From assembly GCA_964622035.1 (NCBI GenBank), contig CAZUPF010000018.1:1-12304 (forward strand): a stretch of 12,304 nt of DNA, read 5' to 3'. Below, in pieces: positions 4,716 to 11,769 of this stretch (position 1 is the stretch's first letter; each line of letters begins with the position of its first letter). Source of the stretch: CAZUPF01 sp964622035. GTDB taxonomy: Bacteria; Patescibacteriota; WWE3; JAUXAW01; JAYEID01. Made by a program: the position numbers and the translations under genes. Under the pieces are notes generated by a model. It was not told the origin of the DNA and did no database searches. It was given only the letters and a program-made list of their open reading frames with translations.

Positions 4716-5666
4716 ATGAGCCAGAACCCCCTCGTTGTTGTCTGCGGACCGACCGCAGCCGGAAAAACATCCTTAGCTCTAGGCCTCGGTAGAACATTTA
4801 ATGGGGAGCTTGTCTCCGTTGATTCCCGTCAGGTTTATAAGGGGATGGGCATCGGGACGGGGAAGGAGCCTATTTCTGATTCCAAAGTTGAGAGGCGTGA
4901 GGGGTACTGGGTTGTGGATGGGATAAAAATCCATCTCTACGATGTTTTGGTGCCGAGTGAGGGGTTGAATGTAGTGCAGTTTGCCCAGATTGCGGGGCCG
5001 GTGATCGAGCGCGTTTGGGCGCGCGGGAAGCTGCCTATTTTGGTTGGCGGTTCGGGACTCTATTTAGAGGTGCTTTTGGGAAAGGTGGGGGTAGCCAAGG
5101 TGCCGCAGAACCCGCAGTTGCGTGAGGAGCTGGCCGGTCTTCCTAACGAGGGGCTCCTGTCCCGGCTTCGCGAGGTCGACTCCGAGCGGGCCGCGACTAT
5201 TGATAAAAAAAGTCCCCACCGCCTGGTGCGCGCTATTGAGATTGCTTTGGGGCGGGAGGGGTGTTCCCCTGACCCGGGAATTGTCGAAGTTTTACCCCCC
5301 GGACTTGATCCTTTGTGGGTTGGGCTCAACGCGCCACGGGAGATTCTTTACGCGACAATTGACCAGCGGATCGACCGAATGGTTGCGGCAGGTCTTCTTG
5401 GCGAGATTCAGCAATTGGTCGAGAAGTACGGTTGGGGGGCACCGGCGCTAAATTCGATCGGCTATTCCGAGTTCAAGCCATATATTGATGGTGAGGCGAC
5501 ACTTGAGGAGTGTTCTCAGCGGGCCAAGTTCAACTCCCACGCCTATGCGCGCCGCCAGCTAACTTGGTTTCGGAGGAACAAAGGAATTCAGTGGTTTGAT
5601 ATTACCGAGGCTGACTTTGACCAAGAGGTGTCGGGGCTGGTAGAATCGTACTTGAAGGAGTATTGA
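4716..5666 (+). CDS. miaA: tRNA dimethylallyltransferase MiaA
   Basis: A full-length 316-residue enzyme that transfers the dimethylallyl group from DMAPP to N6 of A37 in tRNAs reading UNN codons. The P-loop GPTAAGKT spans residues 11-18. DSRQVYKGMGIGTGKE (about 36-51) contains the conserved Asp-Ser and the substrate-binding segment. GGSGLYLEVL follows at 111-120, then PHRLVRAIEI, LNSIGYSEF, and the C-terminal RAKFNSHAYARRQLTWFRRN block that contacts tRNA. The ATG lies two bases after the DUF458 stop with no Shine-Dalgarno of its own, so translation is likely coupled. Its product is the substrate of MiaB, encoded about 3.7 kb upstream in a separate unit. No missing key residues were seen. Confidence 0.95.
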   Translation: MSQNPLVVVCGPTAAGKTSLALGLGRTFNGELVSVDSRQVYKGMGIGTGKEPISDSKVERREGYWVVDGIKIHLYDVLVPSEGLNVVQFAQIAGPVIERVWARGKLPILVGGSGLYLEVLLGKVGVAKVPQNPQLREELAGLPNEGLLSRLREVDSERAATIDKKSPHRLVRAIEIALGREGCSPDPGIVEVLPPGLDPLWVGLNAPREILYATIDQRIDRMVAAGLLGEIQQLVEKYGWGAPALNSIGYSEFKPYIDGEATLEECSQRAKFNSHAYARRQLTWFRRNKGIQWFDITEADFDQEVSGLVESYLKEY

Positions 5667-5670
5667 GGTT

Positions 5671-6651
5671 ATGGATATCAGGATTAAGGTCACAAGCAGG
5701 TCGGTCCTCATTGCCGCGCTTTTGGGCGGTGGCTTCTGGCTGGCAACCCAGTTACGGCCTGTTCTTCTGCTGTTGTGCGCGGCTCTTTTTCTGGCTTTGG
5801 GACTTGCCCCTGTGGTGGCGGCTCTTTCGAAGCGTCGCCTGCCCCGCGGGGTGGCAGCCTTTTTGTCGACATTACTTCTAGGATTTCTCTTTATTGGCTC
5901 AGGCGCGATCGGAATTTCCTCATTGCTTGATCAGGTGCAGCGTCTGGCCCAGAGCTTACCACAGCTTTTGGACTCCCTGTCTCACTCGCCGTATGCTCCG
6001 GAATTTTTGCAGAGTTTTAACCAGACTTTGGTGGAGCAGCTGAGTACCCTTTCGGGTAGCATCCTTAAGGCTACCTGGGGCGCCTTCTCTGGGGCTTTGA
6101 CAGTTACTTCCATTCTGCTTTTCACCTTCTATATTCTCTTGGATTTACAAGAGCACAAGCGGCGATTGCTATCTCTTTTACCGAAGGCGGATCGGCGGGT
6201 GGCGAAAGACATCGTCGCGGAGGTGGAGGAGCGGCTTGGGGGGTGGCTGCGCGCACAGTTTGTTCTGATGCTCTGCGTTGGTGGGCTGACTTTTGTTGGT
6301 TTAGCTCTTTTGCGGGTAGAGTATGCTGTGGCCCTATCGGTGATTGCTGGTCTGTTGGAGATTGTTCCCACGGTTGGCCCGATTGTGGCGACTATTCCGG
6401 CGGCGATTGTCGGTTTTTACATTTCGCCAGCGATGGGCTTGGCCGTGATTGCCCTTTTTATTATAGTTCAGCAGTTGGAAAATAACTTGCTCGTGCCGAG
6501 GGTGATGGGGCGGGCATTGGGGTTTAGTCCCCTGGCGACGATGATTATCATTTTAGTGGGGGGCAAACTCTTCGGCCTGTTTGGAGTCCTAATCTCGATT
6601 CCTCTAACGCTTGTGGTATCGATCCTTGCCAAACACCTTCTTCGTAACTAG
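5671..6651 (+). CDS. AI-2E family transporter (YdiK/PerM-type permease)
   Basis: A 326-residue polytopic membrane protein with the AI-2E/UPF0118 layout. Two adjacent helices (about residues 10-52) and a third (about 60-85) precede a large soluble loop (about 88-130). Another helix (about 136-158), a charged amphipathic segment (HKRRLLSLLPKADRR to EERLGGWLRAQ), and a hydrophobic C-terminal half follow. The family signature GLLEIVPTVGPIVATIPAAI and the downstream QQLENNLLVPRVMGRALGFSPL are both present. Members export diverse small molecules or ions; the substrate here cannot be told. The ATG is four bases after the miaA stop, with GAAGGAG ten bases upstream, so it is the last gene of the DUF458-miaA unit. 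It converges on the RNase P RNA gene with an 11-base gap and no obvious terminator. Confidence 0.9.
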   Translation: MDIRIKVTSRSVLIAALLGGGFWLATQLRPVLLLLCAALFLALGLAPVVAALSKRRLPRGVAAFLSTLLLGFLFIGSGAIGISSLLDQVQRLAQSLPQLLDSLSHSPYAPEFLQSFNQTLVEQLSTLSGSILKATWGAFSGALTVTSILLFTFYILLDLQEHKRRLLSLLPKADRRVAKDIVAEVEERLGGWLRAQFVLMLCVGGLTFVGLALLRVEYAVALSVIAGLLEIVPTVGPIVATIPAAIVGFYISPAMGLAVIALFIIVQQLENNLLVPRVMGRALGFSPLATMIIILVGGKLFGLFGVLISIPLTLVVSILAKHLLRN

Positions 6652-6662
6652 CCCTCTTTAGT

Positions 6663-7011
6663 GCCCAGGAAGAAAGTAAGCCAGATTCTGTTTATGCGGT
6701 CATCTATCTACGCTCCATCTTGGTACCCATTATGGCGGGCCGCCTTTGGGGTACTTCGTGGATTGCTGCGGGTGGGATTGCCCGTTTCAGCTTCCAGCAT
6801 GCCTCCGGTGTCAAAAAGCCACCATCAACGGTTTAGCTAGAAGATCGTTTCTGTTGCTCTCAAGTGGCGTCAATTCGCCACCTGTTCCCGACAGCTTTCG
6901 CTGTGGGACACCAGCTGTTTCCAGTCGGAGCTTACACTCCGTCCCCTTGCCCTGTGCAGTCTGGACTTTCCTCTCCCGACAAGTCGGGAGCGACCGCGCA
7001 TCTTCCTGGGC
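6663..7011 (-). ncRNA. rnpB: RNase P RNA, bacterial type A-like
   Basis: The catalytic RNA of RNase P, which removes 5' leaders from pre-tRNA. The two ends form a perfect 11-bp P1 (7011-7001, GCCCAGGAAGA, with 6673-6663), which sets both boundaries and a length of 349 nt. The P4 5' strand reads GAGGAAAGTCCAGACTGCAC and the 3' strand ACAGAATCTGGCTTAC. The change from the common CCGGG/CCCGG to CCAGA/TCTGG is compensatory. Other core landmarks are GAGAGCAACAGAAAC, GCTGAAACGGGCAATCC, CAGCAATCC and ATAGATGACCGC. Transcription from the extended -10 at 7026-7018 would start exactly at 7011. No separate intrinsic terminator is visible before the convergent permease gene. Confidence 0.95.
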
Positions 7012-7017
7012 GGTGGT

Positions 7018-7026
7018 ATTATAGCA
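7018..7026 (-). promoter_or_regulatory. Extended -10 promoter of rnpB
   Basis: TG-C-TATAAT on the minus strand is a perfect extended -10. The TATAAT ends at 7018, seven bases before the predicted RNA 5' end at 7011. No good -35 is present at 16-18 bases, which is normal for extended -10 promoters. Confidence 0.85.
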
Positions 7027-7079
7027 TAGCGCCTTGCGGAAAACCAGCTGAGTATCCTCTAGTCTTATGGTCGGTGTTG

Positions 7080-7088
7080 TGCTATCTT
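7080..7088 (+). promoter_or_regulatory. Extended -10 upstream of the lipoprotein gene
   Basis: TG-C-TATCTT would start transcription near 7095. It has the same TGCTA core as the rnpB, DUF458 and comM promoters in this window. The 7027-7149 interval thus carries divergent promoters for rnpB and the lipoprotein; nothing else was seen in it. Confidence 0.45.
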
Positions 7089-7149
7089 TAGCGCTGCTGA
7101 GGAGGGCTGATTGTTCCCTGTGGTGGGAAGAGTGGAAAGGAGAGTGCGC

Positions 7150-7686
7150 GTGACGGTGTCGGGAAAGATCTGTGTTCTTCTTATTTTGGCTGTCGTTGTT
7201 GCTCTTTGTAGTTGCTCGGCAGGATTGCCTGAGGCGGCAGGGAGGGAGGAGGTTGTGTGGGAAGAAGAGCCCCCACCGTGCCCCCCGGGCTGTTGGTGTG
7301 TGCGCCTTGATGAGCCCCTCACCGTCGGTCCCCACACCAAAATTACTGGAGGAGATGGGAACCCTGCGGCAGAGATTGCCGGGAAGGATATTGTCCAAAT
7401 CCTTCCCTACGATGGTCCGGGTGTTTTGGTGGTCTGGTGGGAGGAGGATGTCTTGCCCATTGGGAAGTCTGCCATCTACCGGGGTATACTCTATGAGTAT
7501 CCCGATGGGGCGACCCTAGCTGGGGAGGAGGCCGAGGTCTACGCAATCATCCTCCTTCCTGGTAGTAAGGCCCAGCTAGCGACCGTGCCCTATATGGATG
7601 AGGGTTGGGTAGAGGCTCTGAGGGCGGAGGTTTCTAACCCCGCAGTTCCTCCCGTAGAGGGGGAATTTACTACGCAGCAACGGTAG
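7150..7686 (+). CDS. Small predicted lipoprotein of unknown function
   Basis: A 178-residue exported protein that I do not recognise. A short basic N-terminus is followed by the hydrophobic run ICVLLILAVVVAL and then LCSC, a plausible though atypical lipobox with Cys at position -2. The mature part begins with acidic and proline-rich sequence and a small Cys cluster (PPPCPPGCWC). It then has a likely beta-rich region including GPGVLVVWWEEDVLPIG and YRGILYEYPDG. GTG 7150 is chosen because AAAGGAG stands seven bases upstream. An in-frame TTG at 7111 with its own GGAGGG would add a 13-residue basic tail and cannot be excluded. A strong terminator follows directly, so it is monocistronic. Confidence 0.75.
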   Translation: MTVSGKICVLLILAVVVALCSCSAGLPEAAGREEVVWEEEPPPCPPGCWCVRLDEPLTVGPHTKITGGDGNPAAEIAGKDIVQILPYDGPGVLVVWWEEDVLPIGKSAIYRGILYEYPDGATLAGEEAEVYAIILLPGSKAQLATVPYMDEGWVEALRAEVSNPAVPPVEGEFTTQQR

Positions 7687-7692
7687 CCGGGT

Positions 7693-7731
7693 GCCGGTTG
7701 GCCTCTTTTGAGGTCCGCCGGCCTTCTTTTT
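7693..7731 (+). terminator. Intrinsic terminator after the lipoprotein gene
   Basis: GCCGGTTGGCCTC (7693-7705) pairs with GAGGTCCGCCGGC (7710-7722) around a TTTT loop, with one mismatch and two G-U pairs. CTTCTTTTT follows. It lies six bases past the stop codon. Confidence 0.85.
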
Positions 7732-7732
7732 G

Positions 7733-7746
7733 TGCTAGGATAAAAT
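7733..7746 (+). promoter_or_regulatory. Promoter immediately before comM
   Basis: TG-C-TAGGAT (7733-7741) and an overlapping TAAAAT (7741-7746) begin only two bases after the terminator T-run. Predicted initiation (7748-7753) falls on or next to ATG 7751, so the comM message would be leaderless or nearly so. No proper -35 is visible. Confidence 0.5.
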
Positions 7747-7750
7747 AGCG

Positions 7751-9289
7751 ATGCTCGCCAAGGTAGCTTCCGGGGCAACGGTGGGGTTGGAGAGCGTGGT
7801 TGTTGAGGTGGAGGTGGATGTGCAAAAGAGGGGCCTGCCCGCTTTTAAAATCGTCGGCTTGCCAGATAAAGCGGTGGAGGAGGCGAAGGAGCGCGTCCGC
7901 TCCGCTCTCAAAAACTCCGGGGCCGACTTTCCGGACTACAAAATTACTGTTAATTTAGCTCCTGCGGACCTGCCCAAAAGAGGTCCGGCCTACGATCTCC
8001 CCTTAGCTTTAGGAATCCTGCTGGCTACCGGACAACTCTCCGCCACCTCCGATATAGGTCGGTCATTGTTTTTGGGCGAGCTTTCCCTAGACGGTTCGGT
8101 GCGGCACACTCTCGGTGTTTTGCCGTTGGTACTGATGGCTAGGGAGCAGGGGTTCAAGAGTGTTTTCCTCCCGGGGGCGAATGCCGCCGAGGCCGCGATT
8201 GTCTCGCGGATTGCGGTACTCCCCGTTAAATCTCTGGCGCAGCTTTTTTATCACTTTCGCGGGATTGAGAAGATTACTCCTCGGAAAACAAGCTCCGTGG
8301 CCGAACTCCTAAAAGAGAAGAAAGACTTTGATTACGACTTTGCCTTCATCCGTGGGCAGGAGAGTGCCAAAAGGTCTTTGGAAATTGCCGCGGCAGGGGC
8401 GCACAATGTGCTTCTGAAGGGGCCGCCGGGTGCGGGAAAGACCCTGCTGGCGAGAGCCCTGCCCTCAATTTTGCCCCAGCTAACTGAGGAGGAGGCGTTG
8501 GAGGTGACCAAAATCTACTCGGTTTCCGGAAAGCTCCCCCGTGGGGAGGCTTTGCTGAAAAGGCGCCCATTCCGCTCACCCCACCACACCATCTCCCGGA
8601 TTGGGTTGATTGGTGGAGGGACGACCCCTCTTCCGGGGGAGATTTCTCTAGCCCACCGTGGGGTGCTGTTTTTGGATGAGCTGCCCGAGTTCCCGCGGCA
8701 TGTGATTGAGAGTTTGCGTCAGCCATTGGAAGATGGGGTAGTGACTATTGCTCGAGCGAAAGCGACCTCGACTTTTCCGGCTAACTTCTTGCTGGTTGCG
8801 GCCCAAAATCCCTGCCCCTGCGGTTTTCTTGGTTCGCCGGACCAGGCTTGTACCTGCTCTCACGCGGAAATTACCCGTTACCGTAAGAAGATATCGGGCC
8901 CTCTTTTGGATCGTATTGACCTACATGTCGAAGTGCCGCGGGTGAAAACAGAGAAACTTTTCGACCGCAGTTTCGCGGGGGCCGAGGATTCGGTTGTGGT
9001 GCGGGGAAGGGTTCAGGAGGCCCGGCTTCGGCAGCTAGCGCGATTCTCGGGAACGAAACTGAAAGCTAATGCCGGGATCACCGCTAAAGCAGTTGATAAA
9101 TACTGTTCTTTGGGGGTGGAGGCTGAGAAATTTTTGCGCCAAGCGGTTTCGCAAATGCGCCTTTCAGCCAGAAGTTACCACAAGGTGCTTAAGCTGTCCC
9201 GTACGGTAGCTGACCTGGCGGGTGTGGAGGAAATCTGCTCGGAGCATGTCAGTGAGGCGCTTAATTACCGCCCCCGAAGAGAGCGCTAG
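7751..9289 (+). CDS. comM: ComM/YifB family AAA+ Mg-chelatase-like ATPase
   Basis: A full-length 512-residue member of the YifB/ComM family. In competent bacteria ComM is a hexameric helicase promoting branch migration when incoming DNA is integrated. The N-terminal Lon-protease-like domain occupies about residues 1-170 (FKIVGLPDKAVEEAKERVRSA; APADLPKRGPAYDLPLALGI). The AAA+ core has Walker A GPPGAGKT (224-231), RSPHHTISR (275-283), and Walker B VLFLDE (305-310) followed by LPEF. A four-cysteine knuckle of C355, C357, C367 and C369 (NPCPCGF...CTCSH) lies next to it. The C-terminal winged-helix part ends with RTVADLAG. ATG 7751 has no good Shine-Dalgarno, and the promoter sits right against it. 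No other competence gene is visible in the window. Confidence 0.95.
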   Translation: MLAKVASGATVGLESVVVEVEVDVQKRGLPAFKIVGLPDKAVEEAKERVRSALKNSGADFPDYKITVNLAPADLPKRGPAYDLPLALGILLATGQLSATSDIGRSLFLGELSLDGSVRHTLGVLPLVLMAREQGFKSVFLPGANAAEAAIVSRIAVLPVKSLAQLFYHFRGIEKITPRKTSSVAELLKEKKDFDYDFAFIRGQESAKRSLEIAAAGAHNVLLKGPPGAGKTLLARALPSILPQLTEEEALEVTKIYSVSGKLPRGEALLKRRPFRSPHHTISRIGLIGGGTTPLPGEISLAHRGVLFLDELPEFPRHVIESLRQPLEDGVVTIARAKATSTFPANFLLVAAQNPCPCGFLGSPDQACTCSHAEITRYRKKISGPLLDRIDLHVEVPRVKTEKLFDRSFAGAEDSVVVRGRVQEARLRQLARFSGTKLKANAGITAKAVDKYCSLGVEAEKFLRQAVSQMRLSARSYHKVLKLSRTVADLAGVEEICSEHVSEALNYRPRRER

Positions 9290-9291
9290 CT

Positions 9292-11769
9292 ATGCTAAAA
9301 TTGCGGGGCATGTTGGCGAAGAACATCCTCTTAGCAACTTTCTGTGCATTGACCTTACTGTGGCCGAGGCCGGTTTTGGCCTTCCCGGGAATTCCCGAGG
9401 GCTACCCCGAGCCCGCGCCGATCCCTTACGCCCAATCTGATTGGCGTAATGGGGACTGGGCAAATCCTCATTATCTAAATACCCAAACCGACAAAACCTA
9501 TACCGGCCATCCGGAGTGGGGTCCGGTGGGAGTTTCTAACGGGTTTGGTTGGCGTATCTACGATGGGCGCAATTCCTGGGAGGGGGGTAGCAAGGAAGTA
9601 TTTGAGCGGTTTTTGAGTGCCGCGGCCGAGCATTCGGTTTACTTGCGTGATGGGCGAGTGATTCCCAAGCCGGTTATCCTTTCTCCTAATCTGGTTTTGA
9701 TTGAGTGGTGTCAGAATTGGGACCACGGTTGGTGTGATTTGACCCCGCAGTGGGTTTATCGGGAATGCGGGATTGGTGAGAATTTTCACGGGCGCTTGGT
9801 GGGGCATATTTTGCATAAGGAGGGCCACACGGGAGCTTGTACTGAGCCTGGGGACTGTATGCCTTGCCCGGCTTATGAGAACGAGTGTTGGCGGGCGAAG
9901 ATGGGGGCGAGCCTTCACGAGATTGGTGACCGCTACGACTCGGATGAACGCTTGGGTGCAGTAATGATTCCCCTAGGGATGGACGGGGAGGTTTTTCCGA
10001 TCAAAGCGGGCGACGGGGGAAAGCCCTATCAGAAGGATTTTACGGCGAAGGTCAGTGCGGGGGGTTATAAAGAGTACACTCGGCTAATGGTGAAGTGGTT
10101 TCGCGAAGCCTTCCCCTCGAAACCGATTTATATTCAAGGTTCCTGGCGGGATGGTGGGGATACCGGGTTGATTGCCTACTCTCTCCACCCGCGCGGTTGG
10201 GCGCCGGGGGAGAGCGAAAGCGACTATTACACCCCGCCAGTGGGTTACAAGATCAACGCGATGACGCCGGATGGTGGTAGCCACTTCGGCTGGTCCCATC
10301 AGCCATTTCCTCCCGGAGGTCGTAACGAACTCCCCTATCTTGGCGGTTGGTGGAAAACGATTCTTGGCCACAACGGTTTGGCTCCGACTGCGCTGGAATC
10401 CGGTCCGGTATTTGATTTGAGTAATCAAACCTTTGCCTACCTGGCCGGCCTGACCTCACACCCGGGGTGGATGGATACTTACAAGGAGTGGTTTGAAAAC
10501 ACTAATGTGGTTAAGAGCGGTTTTTTGAATGATCACTTGGGAAAGACTGTGGAGAATACTCCAGATGTGTGGGTGGCCCTGCGAGATACGACTGGGCGAA
10601 AAGATTGGGACGTCTCGGGGAAGTATGGCGATTGGGAATACTGGCTCTACCGGGTAGAGGATACGCGCACCTATCCGGGGGTAAACGATAGCAACACTCG
10701 GGATTATACTGACGGGGGGAATACCTACAACATTGATTTGGAGGGGAACGAGACGGTGGTCATTGGTGATACTCCTTTTGAATCACGCCAGGTCTATTTT
10801 GGTGAGTACAATTTTTGGGATGGGCCGGCCGAGTCTTTGGTAACTCGGCGGACGGACCAAGCCCACGGGGATAACTTTATGTCTTTTATTGTCAATGGCG
10901 ACTACCCCCCGAAGAAAAACGGTTGGGTCGGTTGGCAGGTTTCGGTGCGTTATTTTGACCGCGGGACTGATCAATTTTGGATTGATTACACCGATTCGGG
11001 CGGTGCCCTGCGGCGGAGTACCAAGATTACCAAGGGGAACTCGCAGGTGTGGAAGACCGCCGAGTTTTACTTGGCGGATGCGAAGTTTGGTGAGCGGTTG
11101 CAGCAGGACAAGGTTGGCGGCGGGCAGTTGGGGATTGATTTTCGCCTCAATGCTGGGGATGACGGGGACGAGATTATCCACATGGTCAAGGCTACTAGTG
11201 GTTTGGACCTAAGCGGAGAGGTGGTGGAATTTGATTGTTGGCAAGGGGGGTGCTTTACGCGCTTGGGGTCGGCGGGGGTGGAAATTCGTAGTCTACGCTC
11301 TGGTGGTTTGGGCTGGCGGGCGGTGGCCGAGACGCCGTGGCTGAGTGTGAGCAAGGCCTCGGGGAGTACCTCGCCGAGTGCTTCCGACCGGCTAACGATT
11401 ACGGTTGATCCCGCCGGGCTGGCTCCTTCGCCCTCCTACCGTGATAAAGAGGGCGGACAGGAAACCGGAGAGCTGATTCCCTACCAAGCTCATGTGGGGA
11501 TCCATTCGCAAGATGCCTCCTACCCGTACCACCGGACAGTTGCGGTCCGCCTGTTTGTGCACAGCGGATCGATCCCCGCCAGCTATCTTCGTTTGCAGGC
11601 GGGGTGGAATAAGGTGTCTCCGGTCACGGACTGCCCAGCTCCGGATTGTGTGGTGGTAGCTGATGGTTGGCGAAGTGTGACGCCAGGCTACTCTCCGCTT
11701 AGGGTTTTGAGGGCAGGAGAGACTTACCAGGTGCAGTGCTCTAGCCCGCAGTTACTGGCTTGCGAGTGA
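9292..11769 (+). CDS. Large secreted multidomain protein, glycoside-hydrolase-like with BACON-like domain
   Basis: An 825-residue exported protein. Residues 1-30 are a Sec signal peptide ending PVLA, cut before FPG. Residues ~75-460 resemble a TIM-barrel hydrolase of the GH42-like/DUF4832-like kind: the segment DRYDSDERLGAVMIPLGMDGE matches the pattern around the barrel acid, with E233 the candidate. They include a Cys-rich insertion (C140, C148, C159, C183, C189, C192, C199). Residues ~480-635 form a beta-sandwich-like part with VWKTAEFYLADAKFG and DFRLNAGDDGDEIIHMV. Residues ~645-757 look like a BACON domain (TPWLSVSKASGSTSP...LTITVDPAGL). The C-terminus (765-825) has a GWNKVSP motif and three more cysteines. 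The ATG follows the comM stop by two bases; a second ATG at 9310 is also plausible. The fold is inferred from patterns and the substrate is unknown. Confidence 0.8.
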   Translation: MLKLRGMLAKNILLATFCALTLLWPRPVLAFPGIPEGYPEPAPIPYAQSDWRNGDWANPHYLNTQTDKTYTGHPEWGPVGVSNGFGWRIYDGRNSWEGGSKEVFERFLSAAAEHSVYLRDGRVIPKPVILSPNLVLIEWCQNWDHGWCDLTPQWVYRECGIGENFHGRLVGHILHKEGHTGACTEPGDCMPCPAYENECWRAKMGASLHEIGDRYDSDERLGAVMIPLGMDGEVFPIKAGDGGKPYQKDFTAKVSAGGYKEYTRLMVKWFREAFPSKPIYIQGSWRDGGDTGLIAYSLHPRGWAPGESESDYYTPPVGYKINAMTPDGGSHFGWSHQPFPPGGRNELPYLGGWWKTILGHNGLAPTALESGPVFDLSNQTFAYLAGLTSHPGWMDTYKEWFENTNVVKSGFLNDHLGKTVENTPDVWVALRDTTGRKDWDVSGKYGDWEYWLYRVEDTRTYPGVNDSNTRDYTDGGNTYNIDLEGNETVVIGDTPFESRQVYFGEYNFWDGPAESLVTRRTDQAHGDNFMSFIVNGDYPPKKNGWVGWQVSVRYFDRGTDQFWIDYTDSGGALRRSTKITKGNSQVWKTAEFYLADAKFGERLQQDKVGGGQLGIDFRLNAGDDGDEIIHMVKATSGLDLSGEVVEFDCWQGGCFTRLGSAGVEIRSLRSGGLGWRAVAETPWLSVSKASGSTSPSASDRLTITVDPAGLAPSPSYRDKEGGQETGELIPYQAHVGIHSQDASYPYHRTVAVRLFVHSGSIPASYLRLQAGWNKVSPVTDCPAPDCVVVADGWRSVTPGYSPLRVLRAGETYQVQCSSPQLLACE

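Noticed and set aside
6811..7398. Open reading frames across the RNase P RNA region
   Set aside because: They cross the rnpB gene and the lipoprotein gene on the wrong strand or frame; the perfect P1 and P4 of RNase P RNA explain the sequence.
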